NCBI GenBank assembly: GCA_024138025.1
Contig: JAMXBD010002253.1
Location: 124,001 to 188,000 of the forward strand
Source: Combretum micranthum
Taxonomy: Eukaryota > Streptophyta > Magnoliopsida > Myrtales > Combretaceae
Direction of reading: 5' to 3'
Length of the DNA: 64,000 nt
Shown: in pieces, positions 36,900 to 47,318 of the stretch
Position numbering within the stretch: the stretch's first letter is position 1
Layout: every line of letters begins with the position of its first letter
Notes under the pieces: generated by a model
The model's database searches: none
What the model saw: the letters and a program-made list of their open reading frames with translations, nothing else
What the model was told of the DNA's origin: nothing
Position numbers and translations under genes: made by a program

Positions 36900-37380
36900 C
36901 ATCCGCAAATAGCGACAATTCCGACTTTGTGTAGTTTAGATACCTAGCTTGAATTAGTTTAGTGATGAGATTCTTATTAGGCTATTCTTATTTGGTAGGT
37001 GATCCCGAGCTCGACGATACCGTATCACCCGACCATCGTTATTAAGAGACTGGCGTACCATGGTCGAGTGAGTATCTCTTCCGATTTCAATTATTGCTTG
37101 TGATTGTAATGATGGCCGCACTAGTTGCTAGGTAAAGATAAAAAGAATGATTATGTATGATGGGGTTAGTGGGGAATTATGATTGTCTGTTGTTGATATG
37201 CGAAATTGAACTTAAGGTATATCGGAACCGGGTGATAAGTTATTGGTTGTGTAGAGATGAGTAGAATTGATTGTCTGCAGGCATTGCTTGGCCACCTAAA
37301 AGAATTGGATTAATCTATCATTGGGCCTCAATTATAATTAATCTCATTCATATCATGATGGGGATGGAGCATTAGCATTT

Positions 37381-37510
37381 GTTGGTTTTTCATGATCCTT
37401 AAAACGAATATATGTTGGTTAATCGTGATCCATAAAACGAATATTTGTTGGTTAATCATGATCCATAAAACGAATTTGTTGGTTAATCATGATCCATAAA
37501 ACGAATTATT
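37381..37510 (+). repeat. Four-copy 33-bp tandem repeat, A LTR
   Basis: Copies at 37381-37413, 37414-37446, 37447-37477 and 37478-37510 (33, 33, 31, 33 bp), each starting GTTGGTT and containing ATGATCCATAAAACGAAT or a one- or two-base variant. At least two and a half copies are present in the 3' LTR (63913 to window end). Confidence 0.85.
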
Positions 37511-37571
37511 GTTCAGTTGACCGTGAGCTTAAACGGCATCGTACTACAGGATTCGTTAATCTGCTAACCCG

Positions 37572-37621
37572 GGATGGAGGGCGTAAGTCCATCCACATAT
37601 GATTTCCAGCTGGTCATATGT
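37572..37621 (+). other. LTR hairpins 1 and 2, A copy
   Basis: Hairpin 1: arms GGATGGA / TCCATCC, loop GGGCGTAAG (37572-37594). Hairpin 2: arms ACATATGA / TCATATGT, loop TTTCCAGCTGG (37595-37621). Both are perfect. In B (50780-50829) the arms are GAATGGA / TCCATTC and ATATAGTT / AACTATAT. Confidence 0.7.
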
Positions 37622-37713
37622 TTGTTGAACTCACTCGTCTGATGCATTCCACTTGGTTGATTAATTACTTGCTTGAGTGTTGTATTAATTGTGATTCGGA
37701 AGTTTTCACTCAC

Positions 37714-37730
37714 TAAGCTAGTGTAGCTTA
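37714..37730 (+). other. LTR hairpin 3, A copy
   Basis: TAAGCTA / TAGCTTA with loop GTG, followed by TACCCCAATAG. Confidence 0.65.
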
Positions 37731-38185
37731 TACCCCAATAGTTTCCTGTTGCAGTACGAATACCTTTGGCTATCTCCGAGGACCCAGGGACATCAGGTAC
37801 AGCTCCTAGAGGTTGAGGAGCTTTTGTTAAGGTAGGGACCTAAAAGTAGAAATGGATTTCTAATCCTGTTTCTCGGAACCAGTGTCTGAAGGATAATACA
37901 AGGAACTTTGTGAGCTTGAAAATTTTTAGTATTGTAACGGAGGTATGCCTCCTAGTTCATGTAATAGAATAATTCTCTGTAAGACGTTCATGATTTACGT
38001 TCTTGCTGCTATGTATGTCTCCTTAAGCTACTACGAAGCAAAGTATGGTCTATAAAGGTTGAGAGCGAGCCTTACACCCGATGTTCAAACTCATGGGAAG
38101 ACTAAGGTTGTCTTACTTGAGTTTAAATGTTGAGTGTGGCGGACTGTCACATGTAGGGCATACTTTGGGGCGTGACAGTTTAAGT

Positions 38186-38197
38186 TGGTATCAGAGC
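38186..38197 (+). other. A primer-binding site (initiator-Met tRNA)
   Basis: TGGTATCAGAGC, 8 nt after the LTR end at 38177. Complementary to the 3' end of plant initiator tRNA-Met, as in most chromoviruses. Confidence 0.9.
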
Positions 38198-38374
38198 ATG
38201 GTTAAGGATCCATAATCATGACTTTAACCGATAGACTCGAAAAGAATAAAGTAGGATGAGAATAAAAATAAAGCTTAGATAAGGATAGCGTGGGTAGAAT
38301 GGGTTTTACGAATCTGATTCTTTTTCTTTTGTGAATAGCTTACTCATGGTGAAGCCCGCCGAGCGGCAAGGCAA

Positions 38375-38791
38375 GTGCATAAGCAACCTGACAAAACCTT
38401 GGTTGAATACCGTCTAAGAATTAGGGTCCTGTGCGAAGACTTTGCATTGGCTGGACATCCCAAGTCAATCCGAGAGATGTTTAATCTATGGAAAAGGGGG
38501 TTAATGAACACTGAATGGCATAAAGTGGTAACCAATATTGAGTATTGCCCTATAAGAAAGAAATGTTGGTCGGAGCTTGAAGTGATCTATGTAGTGGAAA
38601 GGATGGCTGTTCATAAGTTAGGAGAACCCATGTTGCAGGAAGCTACCTTCGTGTTGAGAAACGAAGGGGGACCAACTTTTCCTAATTTCCGAACCTGGAA
38701 CCGAATTGGATACCTGTTTACTTATGCCCATGACCTGTTGGGAGATCACACTGATTGGCTTCGGGCGGATGCTCAAAGTCACTTCTTCTAG
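38375..38791 (+). CDS. A ORF0: conserved ORF between primer site and gag
   Basis: 138 codons, ending in two consecutive TAG codons. The same frame then stays open to TGA at about 38971, adding a Pro-rich part (PPPTDMAQPPP) and an acidic tail (HEEEVDETKG, EEIEGEEGQG). The protein is alignable with B 51555-52165: YRLRIRVLCEDFALAGHPKS here versus YRLRLRVLCEEFALAGQPKT in B, and later ELEVIYVVERMA versus ELEMIYAVERIA. In B the position of the TAG pair reads Trp-His. I know no domain for it. The EYxxRxxxL...F...GL spacing faintly resembles part of a Gag capsid, which is only a guess. The frame extends upstream without an ATG to about 38340; the chosen ATG is the first. Confidence 0.65.
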   Translation: MHKQPDKTLVEYRLRIRVLCEDFALAGHPKSIREMFNLWKRGLMNTEWHKVVTNIEYCPIRKKCWSELEVIYVVERMAVHKLGEPMLQEATFVLRNEGGPTFPNFRTWNRIGYLFTYAHDLLGDHTDWLRADAQSHFF

Positions 38792-38973
38792 TAGGGAGTG
38801 TATGGGCAAGTGATACCTCCACCCACCGATATGGCTCAGCCACCCCCACTAAGTGAAATTAGCTACCAACCCCATGAAGAAGAGGTAGATGAGACAAAGG
38901 GTGTGGAAGTTATCCCTCCTGAAGAAATTGAGGGAGAAGAAGGGCAAGGATTAGTGTTCATAGAGTGGAATTG

Positions 38974-39840
38974 ATCGTCTAGAGAAGGGGGCGAGACCTA
39001 TGTTTGGCCCATAAGTCTAAGCTGAATTTTGTAGATGCGACCTTGAAAGATAGGTCATAGTAATTTTGTTGTTTCGGGTACCATCTATGTTGTTGCTTGT
39101 CGTGATGTTTTGTATTAGTATGTGCTTATTTTAATTCTCATGTAGGGGTCCCCGTACCCCCAGTTTAAGTTTTAATGAAAAGCTATGTTGTGTTTTATGA
39201 AATTGAGATTTCCTTATTTAAGCTCCTTGAATTATATTTCCTTTTATAATTACTCGCTTATATGACAACTTCCGACGATTCCAATTTTCGATAGAAAAAG
39301 TTAATAATGTTACCAGGAGATTACTTAATTAAGTTAATTAAAGGAAACACAACCACGGTAGGAAAAGGGAGATGCCGTGAACAAAACACAACAAACGAAC
39401 CTAATATGGGGGAAAAGTAACAAGAGGGCACCGTCGCCAACCCCGCCCGTAACCAATGTTTGAGCCGCTCTACATATGGCCTTAAGATAATTGACATAAG
39501 CGTTAAGTCCATCCGACAATCTATGCCTGCCCTTGACCAATACGAGTGTGGTGGGAAGTCGATAAGGCAAGCCTTCCTGAAGGAATTAGGTAAGATTATA
39601 CGACAATTACCAGGAACCAAATGGGGATACTACCAAGGATAGGTATCTGCTTTCTAAGGTCAACCATCCGCTGGACCAACTATAAGGGATAAGCATATTT
39701 CAAGGACCGATCCTAGACCAGAATACCCTCAGTTAAAACACTGAGCCAAGGAACATACACGAAACCACATCTCGAATTATACAAGAATGTTATAATTCTT
39801 GATTGATGATATTGAAGTGACAATTGTCCCCGTTATATTC
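38974..39840 (+). other. A: decayed region, gag capsid missing
   Basis: 38974-39240 is AT-rich spacer matching B 52480-52740. 39240-39500 matches the leader and N-terminal gag edge of C (27518-27780). After about 39500 no Gag capsid motif can be found, although C and B have it next. The capsid part appears deleted or rearranged. Confidence 0.55.
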
Positions 39841-40790
39841 ATGGATTAGATGAGCCGAGCGTGTAGGCCTTTACTACATAAATTGTTTGAAATTTTATGG
39901 ATGATAGTCTTAGCTACACGTAGGCACGGGAGTAGCATGAAGGGCACCTATGCGTGGCATTACAAACTTTAAGAAAGCGCAAGTTATACGCTAAGTTCTC
40001 TCAGTGTGAATTCTGGCTGAGTGGGATTTCACTTTGGACCGCATGGTATAAAGGGAATATGTATCTGGGAACCGTGAATGGATAAAGGTGCAATGGGTTG
40101 GAAAACTGCCCAAACTCGCAAGGGACGTGAGAAGTTTTTCTAGGTTCGACAGGGCACTATAGAAAGTTGTGAGGGGTTCCGAAACCCGGATCCAATATGA
40201 ATGAAGAGCTTACATGAGTAGCAAAGAGGAATCGAAGCCTTTAAGAACTCGAACAGGGACTTGTTTTCACTCCAATGTTGATATTACCCAATTCCTAAGA
40301 AACCCTACATAGTTCAGGACGGTGTATCAGGAGATAGTCTCAGATGTGCACTCATACAAGGGGGAAAAGTGACCTCCTATGCTTCGAGATGGTTAAAGTC
40401 GCATGGCTAGGACTACCTTGTACCTGAATAGGGTTTACCCACAGTGGCGTTCACTTTAAAGACGTGGGGTACTACCTCTATAGGCAGAGGTGTGAGATCT
40501 ATGCAGATCACAAGAGCATCAAGTATGTGTTCACAAGGAGTAGGCACATGGTAGGATAGTGGATTATAATAACCAAAGAATTCGATCCAGGGAAAGTAAT
40601 CTCACTCAAGGAAAGCGAATACAATTGTTAACGTTATCAGTTGTAGGACTCATAAGGAAAGTGGAAGTCTTACATACAAATCCAAAGAAATTAGTGGAAA
40701 AAGTCGAAAGGATAAGTATCGAATTTACTGGAAGAGACGCTCGGTCAGAAATGGCGAATTGGATGATGAAACCCCCTAAGTAAGGTTGAG
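39841..40790 (+). pseudogene. pol: A reverse transcriptase and RNase H relic
   Basis: Reverse transcriptase: FMDDSLSYT at 39894-39920 is the catalytic motif (FIDDILVYS type), followed by a stop, AREE-like text, HEGHLCVALQTLRKRKLYAK and FSQCEFWLSG (to about 40024). RNase H: ALIQGGKVTSYASRW near 40350, FTLKTWGYYLYRQRCEIYAD and HKSIKYVFT near 40450-40535. The sequence type is Del/Tekay chromovirus, unlike the Athila pol of D and E. Multiple stops and frame changes. The fingers part of the reverse transcriptase and the protease are not recognisable upstream. Confidence 0.75.
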
Positions 40791-41179
40791 GGAGCACAAC
40801 ATTCTAAAAAGGATAATATGGAGTATAAAGGGTGGAATTCAAGAAGGAAAATGTACCAAACACGTGATAGATGATGGTGACGTGATAAAAAACGATGGGA
40901 CGGTGGTAGGAGCCAATGATGAAGAGATAAGTTGTGAGGACGACTGTTTCTAAAAGATTAGAAAGGGAACTTTCGGACTCGATTGGAGGAATTGATACCA
41001 GGGATTATCAAGGATTGCAAGAGAGGGTACGGATAATAGGAAATATTCGAAGAGGAAGGCGAAAAGGAAATCATAAGGAATTGGAGTTTATGTTGCAATG
41101 ACTTGAGCCGAGAAGTCCAAACACTTCACCTGAACGATGACCCCGAACCAGGAAAAAGATATAATATTGGATAAGATAC

Positions 41180-41345
41180 AAGGTTGGTAATGCAAAGGAA
41201 AGCATTACCCTACTTAGTATCCATGACTTCAATCCAAGTGTTACCTTTGTGGGGACCCCAGTTACAAGGTTGAGAAGTGTTCTCGAAAGGTGACTACTGT
41301 ATGCCTTCTTTCTACAAACGGGACACTTGGCTAAAACATACCCCG
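41180..41345 (+). pseudogene. gag: A Gag zinc-knuckle region, out of order
   Basis: Reads as three decayed knuckles in the order seen in B and C: first with CKGKHYPT (41185-41222), second KCYLCGDPSYKVEKC (His changed to Tyr, 41236-41280), third GHLAKTYP (Cys changed to Tyr, near 41320). It lies 3' of the reverse transcriptase/RNase H relic, whereas Gag should precede pol. The plus-strand solo LTR begins 130 bp later. Confidence 0.65.
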
Positions 41346-41470
41346 CACGGGATAACCCGCATGCTGCTTCATGGAGTCTATCAAAAGGAGATGAGGGAGG
41401 AGTATGATAAGAAGGGAAGCAACCCCCACACCCATGTAATGCAGGGGGAGGTTAATGATGAGAAGCCGGA

Positions 41471-41475
41471 GTCCT
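41471..41475. repeat. Target-site duplication GTCCT, left copy
   Basis: GTCCT before the TG terminus at 41476; repeated at 46355-46359. Confidence 0.9.
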
Positions 41476-43614
41476 TGTAAGCCCGGAAAATTTCAATAAA
41501 TAATTATGAGATGAACTTCGAAAGTAAACCCTAAAAATCACTCAAAATTAAAACTGAATTTCGACTAGTCTTAAATCATGAACGAATTCGAAAAATTTCC
41601 GAATCTTGGGAAAAATAAGAATTCTCAAAAACAAAGTAAGAACTCAACATACTACAATTCCAAAACCACTACGTACTACAAATTCCATACGTGACTCCGA
41701 TTTATAAAATCGGGTAATATAGATCCCAAAAACGAATTATTAAAAAGTAAATAACGATTAACTTTCGGAAATGAAACCCAATTCAAAAATTCCAAAAACG
41801 TTAAAGATATTAAATACTTATAAAAATAAAATTTAAAATAAATTTCTCAAATTAAATATGTTGTATAAACATAAATATCAATTTCCAAATTGGCAAAGGC
41901 CTAAACCGAAAAATTACCCGGATACCCTAACCGGAATACAATAGTGTAAGTCCAGCAATCTAGCGCCCCTAGCCCTAGAGGTCAAGATGTAGTTTAAATA
42001 TGTAGAATAGCTCATAGTAATATGAGTTTGTTTAAAAATATCAAATTGGTAAATTTTTTACCTATTTCGAACCCGTTCGGATATAGACTTCGAAAAGCGT
42101 GTCCCGGGGCTCGAGATATCAAGAATATACCAATAGTACCGTTAGACTCGTAATTTCATAAGATTTCTAAATATATCAGTTATATAATTTTTTGGGTTAT
42201 AAAAGTTATAGTTATAACTTTTTATCGTATTTCCATTATTACCAGTAATTGATTAGTCTTTTGCACTATTCATTCTTATTTCATTATAAAATTTTATTAT
42301 TCTTATAAAGCCTTATATTTTTAGATAAATATTTTATATGGTATAGAAAATTTTATTTTTCTAAAATTTAGTTCGTTTCGGGTCTTTACGGGATTAGATT
42401 CTGTTTAAGACCCGATACAAAAAATAAAATAAATTAATTTAATAATTGGAAAATATTTTAAAAATATTTTTATTTTCATAAAATAATTTTTTAGAATTTT
42501 TCGGGTTATAAAAATATTATTTATAGCTCATATTCGCGTATTTTGATCATACTGATAACATAATTGTTAAAATACTAAAATAATTCAAATAATTATTTAA
42601 TTCTAATTATGAAAAACCTGCTACAAATATTTGAAATAAATTTTCTAATTTTATTTTATTTTTTTTATTTTATTAATAAAGTACTTTTACAACCCATACC
42701 TTCAAGTACACCTTACACATATCACTTCCTTTTCACTTCAATCTTTTTACACAATATTCCATACTTCATGGCAGAATTTTTTACCCATCTTTGCTGCCAT
42801 GGTCCTTTTATTTAATCCTAATTTGACTAAAATAATTATTTTCTACTCCTTCTTAAAGAAGCTACACATACACATTTATTACACAAATTAATTTCAAGTC
42901 AAATTTAACAAAACTCTCTCTCTCCTCTCTCCTATCTTCACGTGCAGCTCCTCCCCTCTTTGGCTGCCCTTGTTTTATTTTTTTCCATTTAATACACTCA
43001 TTTCTCTCTCTTTCATTTACTCATTTTCCTTTTTCATTCTTTAACCTTTTCTCTCTCATTTTCCTCTCTTTTTTCTTCTTGTTCTTATTTCTTCAACAAA
43101 ACAAGTTGCCCCCAATTCATTCTTGAGCCTCCACCCATATTTCTTGAAGATTTTTAAGCAAATCTTCATCTCAAAGACTCCATAGGTGATATAGGTAAAG
43201 TTTAATGAAGGTTTCATGCGTCAAATGAACTTCCATAAGCTTAAAAGCTTAGGATGATGATGCCAAAAATGAAATCTTTCTCTTCTCCACTTTTATTATC
43301 TTGTATTATGATTATTTTCTTGTTTAAAGTTGATATATTTTGTAGATCTAACTTTTTATAGCTTTGGTTTTTGTTTATGCCATAGATCTTGTTATTTAAG
43401 TTGTTATTTTTGTTATTCCTTATGATTTATGCATAGATCTAGCATCCGCATGTCTATCTTAGTGATTCATGCATGTAAAAATAGTTTAGAAAACTAGATC
43501 TAAAGTTTTGAGTTTATAGATGCATTAGATCTTTGTTTATGTTCATGAACAACTTGCTATAGCATGATGATGGTAGGAAAATTGTAGGAAACTCATGATC
43601 TATTTTATTGTCAA

Positions 43615-44660
43615 CAAAAACAACTTTTGAAAATTCGGATGAAAATGGAACCATATTTAGAAAAGTGGTTTTTCAACTTCAAAATGTGTATTTTTCATTT
43701 AAAATGAAGGGCTTAGGGTATAGATAACATAAATGAGTAATTTTGATGAGCAAAGTTTAGATCTATGAGTTTAAAGTTTGTTTTCATGGGTTTCATCTAG
43801 GTATATGTTCATATTATGTGTAGATCATAGATTTGAACTTGAACAAAATTTGTGAAATTCGTATTTTGGCAAGAACAATATTTAAAAACCACTTTCCAAG
43901 TGTTAAAATGTAATTTTTACTTAAGAAAATGAAGGCTTAATATATGTATATCATCGAGACTTCTTTTTACAAGAATCAAAAGTGATTTTCAAAAGTTATT
44001 TTCAAAATAAAAATTCTATTTTCGGATTTTGGCCAAGGCCTATTTTAAAAACATGTTTACCAACTCAAAAATGAAGTTTTTATTTAAGAAATGAAAGGCT
44101 CTTAGGATAGGATATGCAAGGAATGAATTTTCATGAGCTTAGATAGAATTTATCAAAAGATATAACCAAAAATGAATTTTGTAAATTCGGATCCCAACCA
44201 AGACCAATTTTTAGAACCCATGTATCAACTCCAAAACTCATGTTTTGTGTGAAAAATGAAGTATATAGGTAATAGATATCATTAAGCAATGATTTTTACA
44301 AGTTAAAATGAGTTTAGGCATGAGTAATGTGTAAAACAAGTAATGGAATTGAAATGAAAAATTTTGAGTTAGTGATCAATTGTCAAATTCGTAATTTGAG
44401 ATGATGCATAAGTAATCACTTAGTATTTGAGCTCAATTGCAAGTTTTATGTGTTAAGTGAAGTCCTTAGTGGTTATGTATGATTGAGCCATAAATTTCCT
44501 AAGTATCAAATGATTTTTACTTAAAGGAATCACTCAAAAACTAATTTTTGTAAAATTCGGATTTTGGAATCAACCCCACTTGAAAACATGTTTACAAAAT
44601 GTAAAATGGAAATTTTTATGTAAAAATGAAGGTCATAAGTAATATATATATAATAAAAAC
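43615..44660 (+). repeat. Six diverged 160-225-bp repeats in solo LTR
   Basis: Each unit begins near an AAATTCGGAT or AAATTCGTA word (about 43632, 43856, 44019, 44184, 44385, 44555). It then has an AAAACCA / ACATGTTTACCAA-like part, an AAATGNNNTTTTTA part, an ATGAAGG...TTAGG part and an ATAGATATCAT...GATTTTCATGAG-like part. The A LTR holds three such units; the minus solo LTR also has several. Confidence 0.65.
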
Positions 44661-45062
44661 TCAATTTTAACAAAAATAATTATATTTCTTAAGTAATAAA
44701 TTCAAAACAAATGGAAATGATCAAAGTTAGAAAAACTAGATTTTTCATAAGTAGTTGTTATTATGGTCTTGCAAAATAAAAAGTTATATAATTTCCTTTT
44801 AGCAAAAATCATTAAGATCATGCATACATTAAGCTCATCTCATGTCATTCATGTTAGGAAATCATTCATATTGCATATTAGCTAATTTGTATAGTAGGAG
44901 CACTACACATATTTACAAAATTATTCTTCGGAATTAAATTTTGTTACTGCCCTAATCTGATCCGGCCTTTTCGAAGCTTCAAAGTTTTCAAAACCTGAAA
45001 ATAATATTAGAATTAGATAGATCTTCGAAGTAGATAGAAATCGATATATAATTTGCAAGATT

Positions 45063-45102
45063 CCGAGTTAAAATGACCAAGTTATGGCCGTTTTAAGTTG
45101 GA
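45063..45102 (+). repeat. Conserved LTR block (plus solo LTR)
   Basis: Essentially identical to A 36860-36899, although the flanking sequences have diverged much more. Confidence 0.75.
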
Positions 45103-45777
45103 ATTCCCGCTTAGGACGCGAATTGCGAATTTGATAGTTTGAATGAGATAGTTTGGATTAGTCAAGTGATGAAATACTTATTAGAGTATTTCTTCCTTTT
45201 TAGGAGATCCCGAGATCGAAGATTCCCTGCCACCGAATTATTATTACTAGAAGACCGGTGATCCAATGGCCGAGTGAGTCTTCTCCTTATTTTGTTACCT
45301 TGTTTGTGCTTGTAGTTAGTCGCATTAGAATTATAGGAACAAGATAAAAATCGATATAAATGGGGATGGGATATATGTTGAGATTATGATGAATGTATGC
45401 CAAAGAATACTAAAGCATATCGAAACCACGATTTGATTGGATAACTGCACCGTTCATATTATTTCTGTTATGTGTATAATATTGGCTGGTCACTCTAAAG
45501 AATATATAAATATTTTGACCTAAGCAAAAAGTAAATTGATCATGCATCGCGTCGGACATATTGCATTTGGTAGCGTGCTACTCCTACGCACATCGATCGG
45601 TATGGTCCAAGGACTCGTTTGGATAATGAGACCTGGGATTAGAGCTCATTCATAGGAAACTAAGGTGCATCGGGGATGCATTCCATGTGTGAGCCTAGCC
45701 GAGGCGAGTGCTATGAGCCGAGGGCTTGGGGACTAGCAGCAGTCATGTAGACTTCAATACCATCCCTAACCCAAGAT

Positions 45778-45930
45778 ACGGAGGGCGTAAATCCATTCTG
45801 TGTGTGGGTTCCGGATACCCATATATAATTGCTTGCTCACATGTTTGTTCATGCATAGTATATGATTGATTAATAACTTGTTTGTTATGGTACGGAATTA
45901 AGGGAATTCTCACTAAGCTAGTGTAGCTTA
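45778..45930 (+). other. LTR hairpins 1-3, plus solo LTR
   Basis: Hairpin 1 is weakened here (arms ACGGA / TCCAT around GGGCGTAAA, 45778-45795). Hairpin 2 has arms TGTGTGGGT / ACCCATATA, including two G-U type pairs, around TCCGGAT (45801-45825). Hairpin 3 is TAAGCTA / TAGCTTA (45914-45930). Confidence 0.6.
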
Positions 45931-46354
45931 TACCCCAATAGTTGTTTAAATGAACAGGTTATTTCAAGAATGCAAAGTGGGGACCGAATTGGTTGGAGCC
46001 GGGAATGACTCCGGGATTTCGGCAAAGAATACGAATGTTTGAAGTTATCAGCTAGTTTTATGAATTGTCTTGTAACAGTTTATGTAGGGAAGTCTGTGGA
46101 TGAATGTAATTGGAGTTGAACGATTTGTATTTTGAAGTATAGTGTTTTGTATCTGAAGTATAGTAAATTGTATTTCCTTTACATTGTTACTCAATTGTAT
46201 CAACATAAAATGTATCATTCCGATGTGTCTCCTTTATGTGTTAGACGCCTTGTACATAGTATGGAAGCCTTCGTGTGACTGAGGTGGTCATTCTTAGGCT
46301 TTAATATTGTGTACGGCGGACTGCCACGTTTATGGTACCCTTCGAGTCGTGACA

Positions 46355-46612
46355 GTCCTTGGCTGTGAAAAGGGGAGCGGGGATCAAAGATACAACTCAA
46401 CATTGGATTCGCGCAGTACCCTTAGGATACCACCCATTCTATCCTGTCACTAAGACCCGGGAGATAGATTGATAGGAATACCCTCGGATTAAATGGCTGG
46501 ACCAAAGATAAGAGAACCTGAGACTATTAAAAACTAGATTGAGCCAATGATGGAAACAAGAACAAAAATCCACCGATTTAATGAATTTCAAGACACCCTT
46601 CATGTAAACCCC
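46355..46612 (+). other. A internal fragment between solo LTR and B
   Basis: 258 bp starting with GTCCT, the right duplication of the solo LTR. No protein motif recognised. It ends CTTCA directly before the TGTAAACC start of B. Confidence 0.6.
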
Positions 46613-47307
46613 TAAATTTTCGGAATCGGTTAAGCATAAAACCCTAAACCGGAAGTCAAACGGAACCCTAAAGGTCAACAAAACCCTAGTTTGCCGTATC
46701 AAACTAAATCCGGCATTACCGTTTTCTTTGGCCCTAGAAAACGAAGTTAGGATAATTAGCTAGAATAGCTCGTAATAACCATAGGTTTTATAAAAAATTC
46801 AGTTTCGCGAAATTCTGGTGTCCTTCGAATCCGATCGGACACAGTTCTCGAAAAATGTGTCCGGAAGCTCGGAATAGTAAAAATATTCTGAATATACCAT
46901 TAGACTCGTAAAAATATAAGTTTTCCAAAAATATCAGTTTCGTAACTTTTCGGTAAGTAAAAATAACAGATATAGCTATTATACGCGTATTTTCTTACTA
47001 CCGGTACTTTAATTGTCATATCTACTTTATATTACACTATTCATTACTATTCTACACTATTCTTTTATCTCTATTTTCTTACACCTACTCTTACACTCTA
47101 CATAACCTATAATCTTAACTTTTACCTTTCCCATAACTTTATATCACATCTACCTTACATATTACATCTTTTATTTCTTCAAAAAGTCAAAAATAAATCA
47201 CTCCCCCTCTCTTTCCCTACATGACCGGCGCCCCCTCCTCTCTCTTCCCCTCAATTTGTTTTAATTTTCTTTTATTTTAATCACACAAAAATCCCTCCAC
47301 ATTTTTC

Positions 47308-47318
47308 TATAAATACCT
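47308..47318 (+). promoter_or_regulatory. TATA box, B 5' LTR
   Basis: CTATAAATACC followed by a CT-rich leader containing repeats of CTCTCAAAATCTCTC and CAAGAAGTTC. The 3' LTR copy is at 56842-56852. Confidence 0.65.

Larger units (their letters stand above)
33804..38177 (+). mobile_element. A 5' LTR
   Basis: 4374 bp, from TGTAAGCCC to GTGACA. It includes TATATATAAAC at 35364, then a CT-rich leader with an (AC)n run at 35463-35485, three diverged repeats beginning with AAATTCNG words (about 35982, 36182, 36351), the conserved block (36860-36899), a four-copy 33-bp tandem repeat (37381-37510) and three hairpins (37572-37730). Open frames of up to 149 codons inside it are low-complexity and I do not consider them genes. 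Confidence 0.9.
41476..46354 (+). mobile_element. Solo LTR, plus strand, in element A
   Basis: 4879 bp from TGTAAGCCC to GTGACA, flanked by the perfect duplication GTCCT and lacking any internal domain. Same family as the minus solo LTR 28117-32629, and more distantly like the A LTR. It carries six diverged repeats (43615-44660), the conserved block (45063-45102) and hairpins (45778-45825, 45914-45930). It contains no gene. Confidence 0.92.

Noticed and set aside
37381..37510. CRISPR-like spacing of direct repeats
   Set aside because: Adjacent 33-bp tandem repeats without unique spacers, in a plant LTR.
38181..38215. Possible tRNA-Met gene fragment
   Set aside because: It is only the 12-nt primer-binding site next to the LTR end; no tRNA fold around it.
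38344..38535. Minus-strand frames over ORF0 and over gag (for example 52901-53155)
   Set aside because: Antisense shadows of conserved plus-strand proteins.
46439..46702. 87-codon minus-strand frame across the A/B border
   Set aside because: It spans the junction between an A fragment and the B LTR start, so it cannot be an ancestral gene; a similar frame at 56310-56564 is just the LTR.
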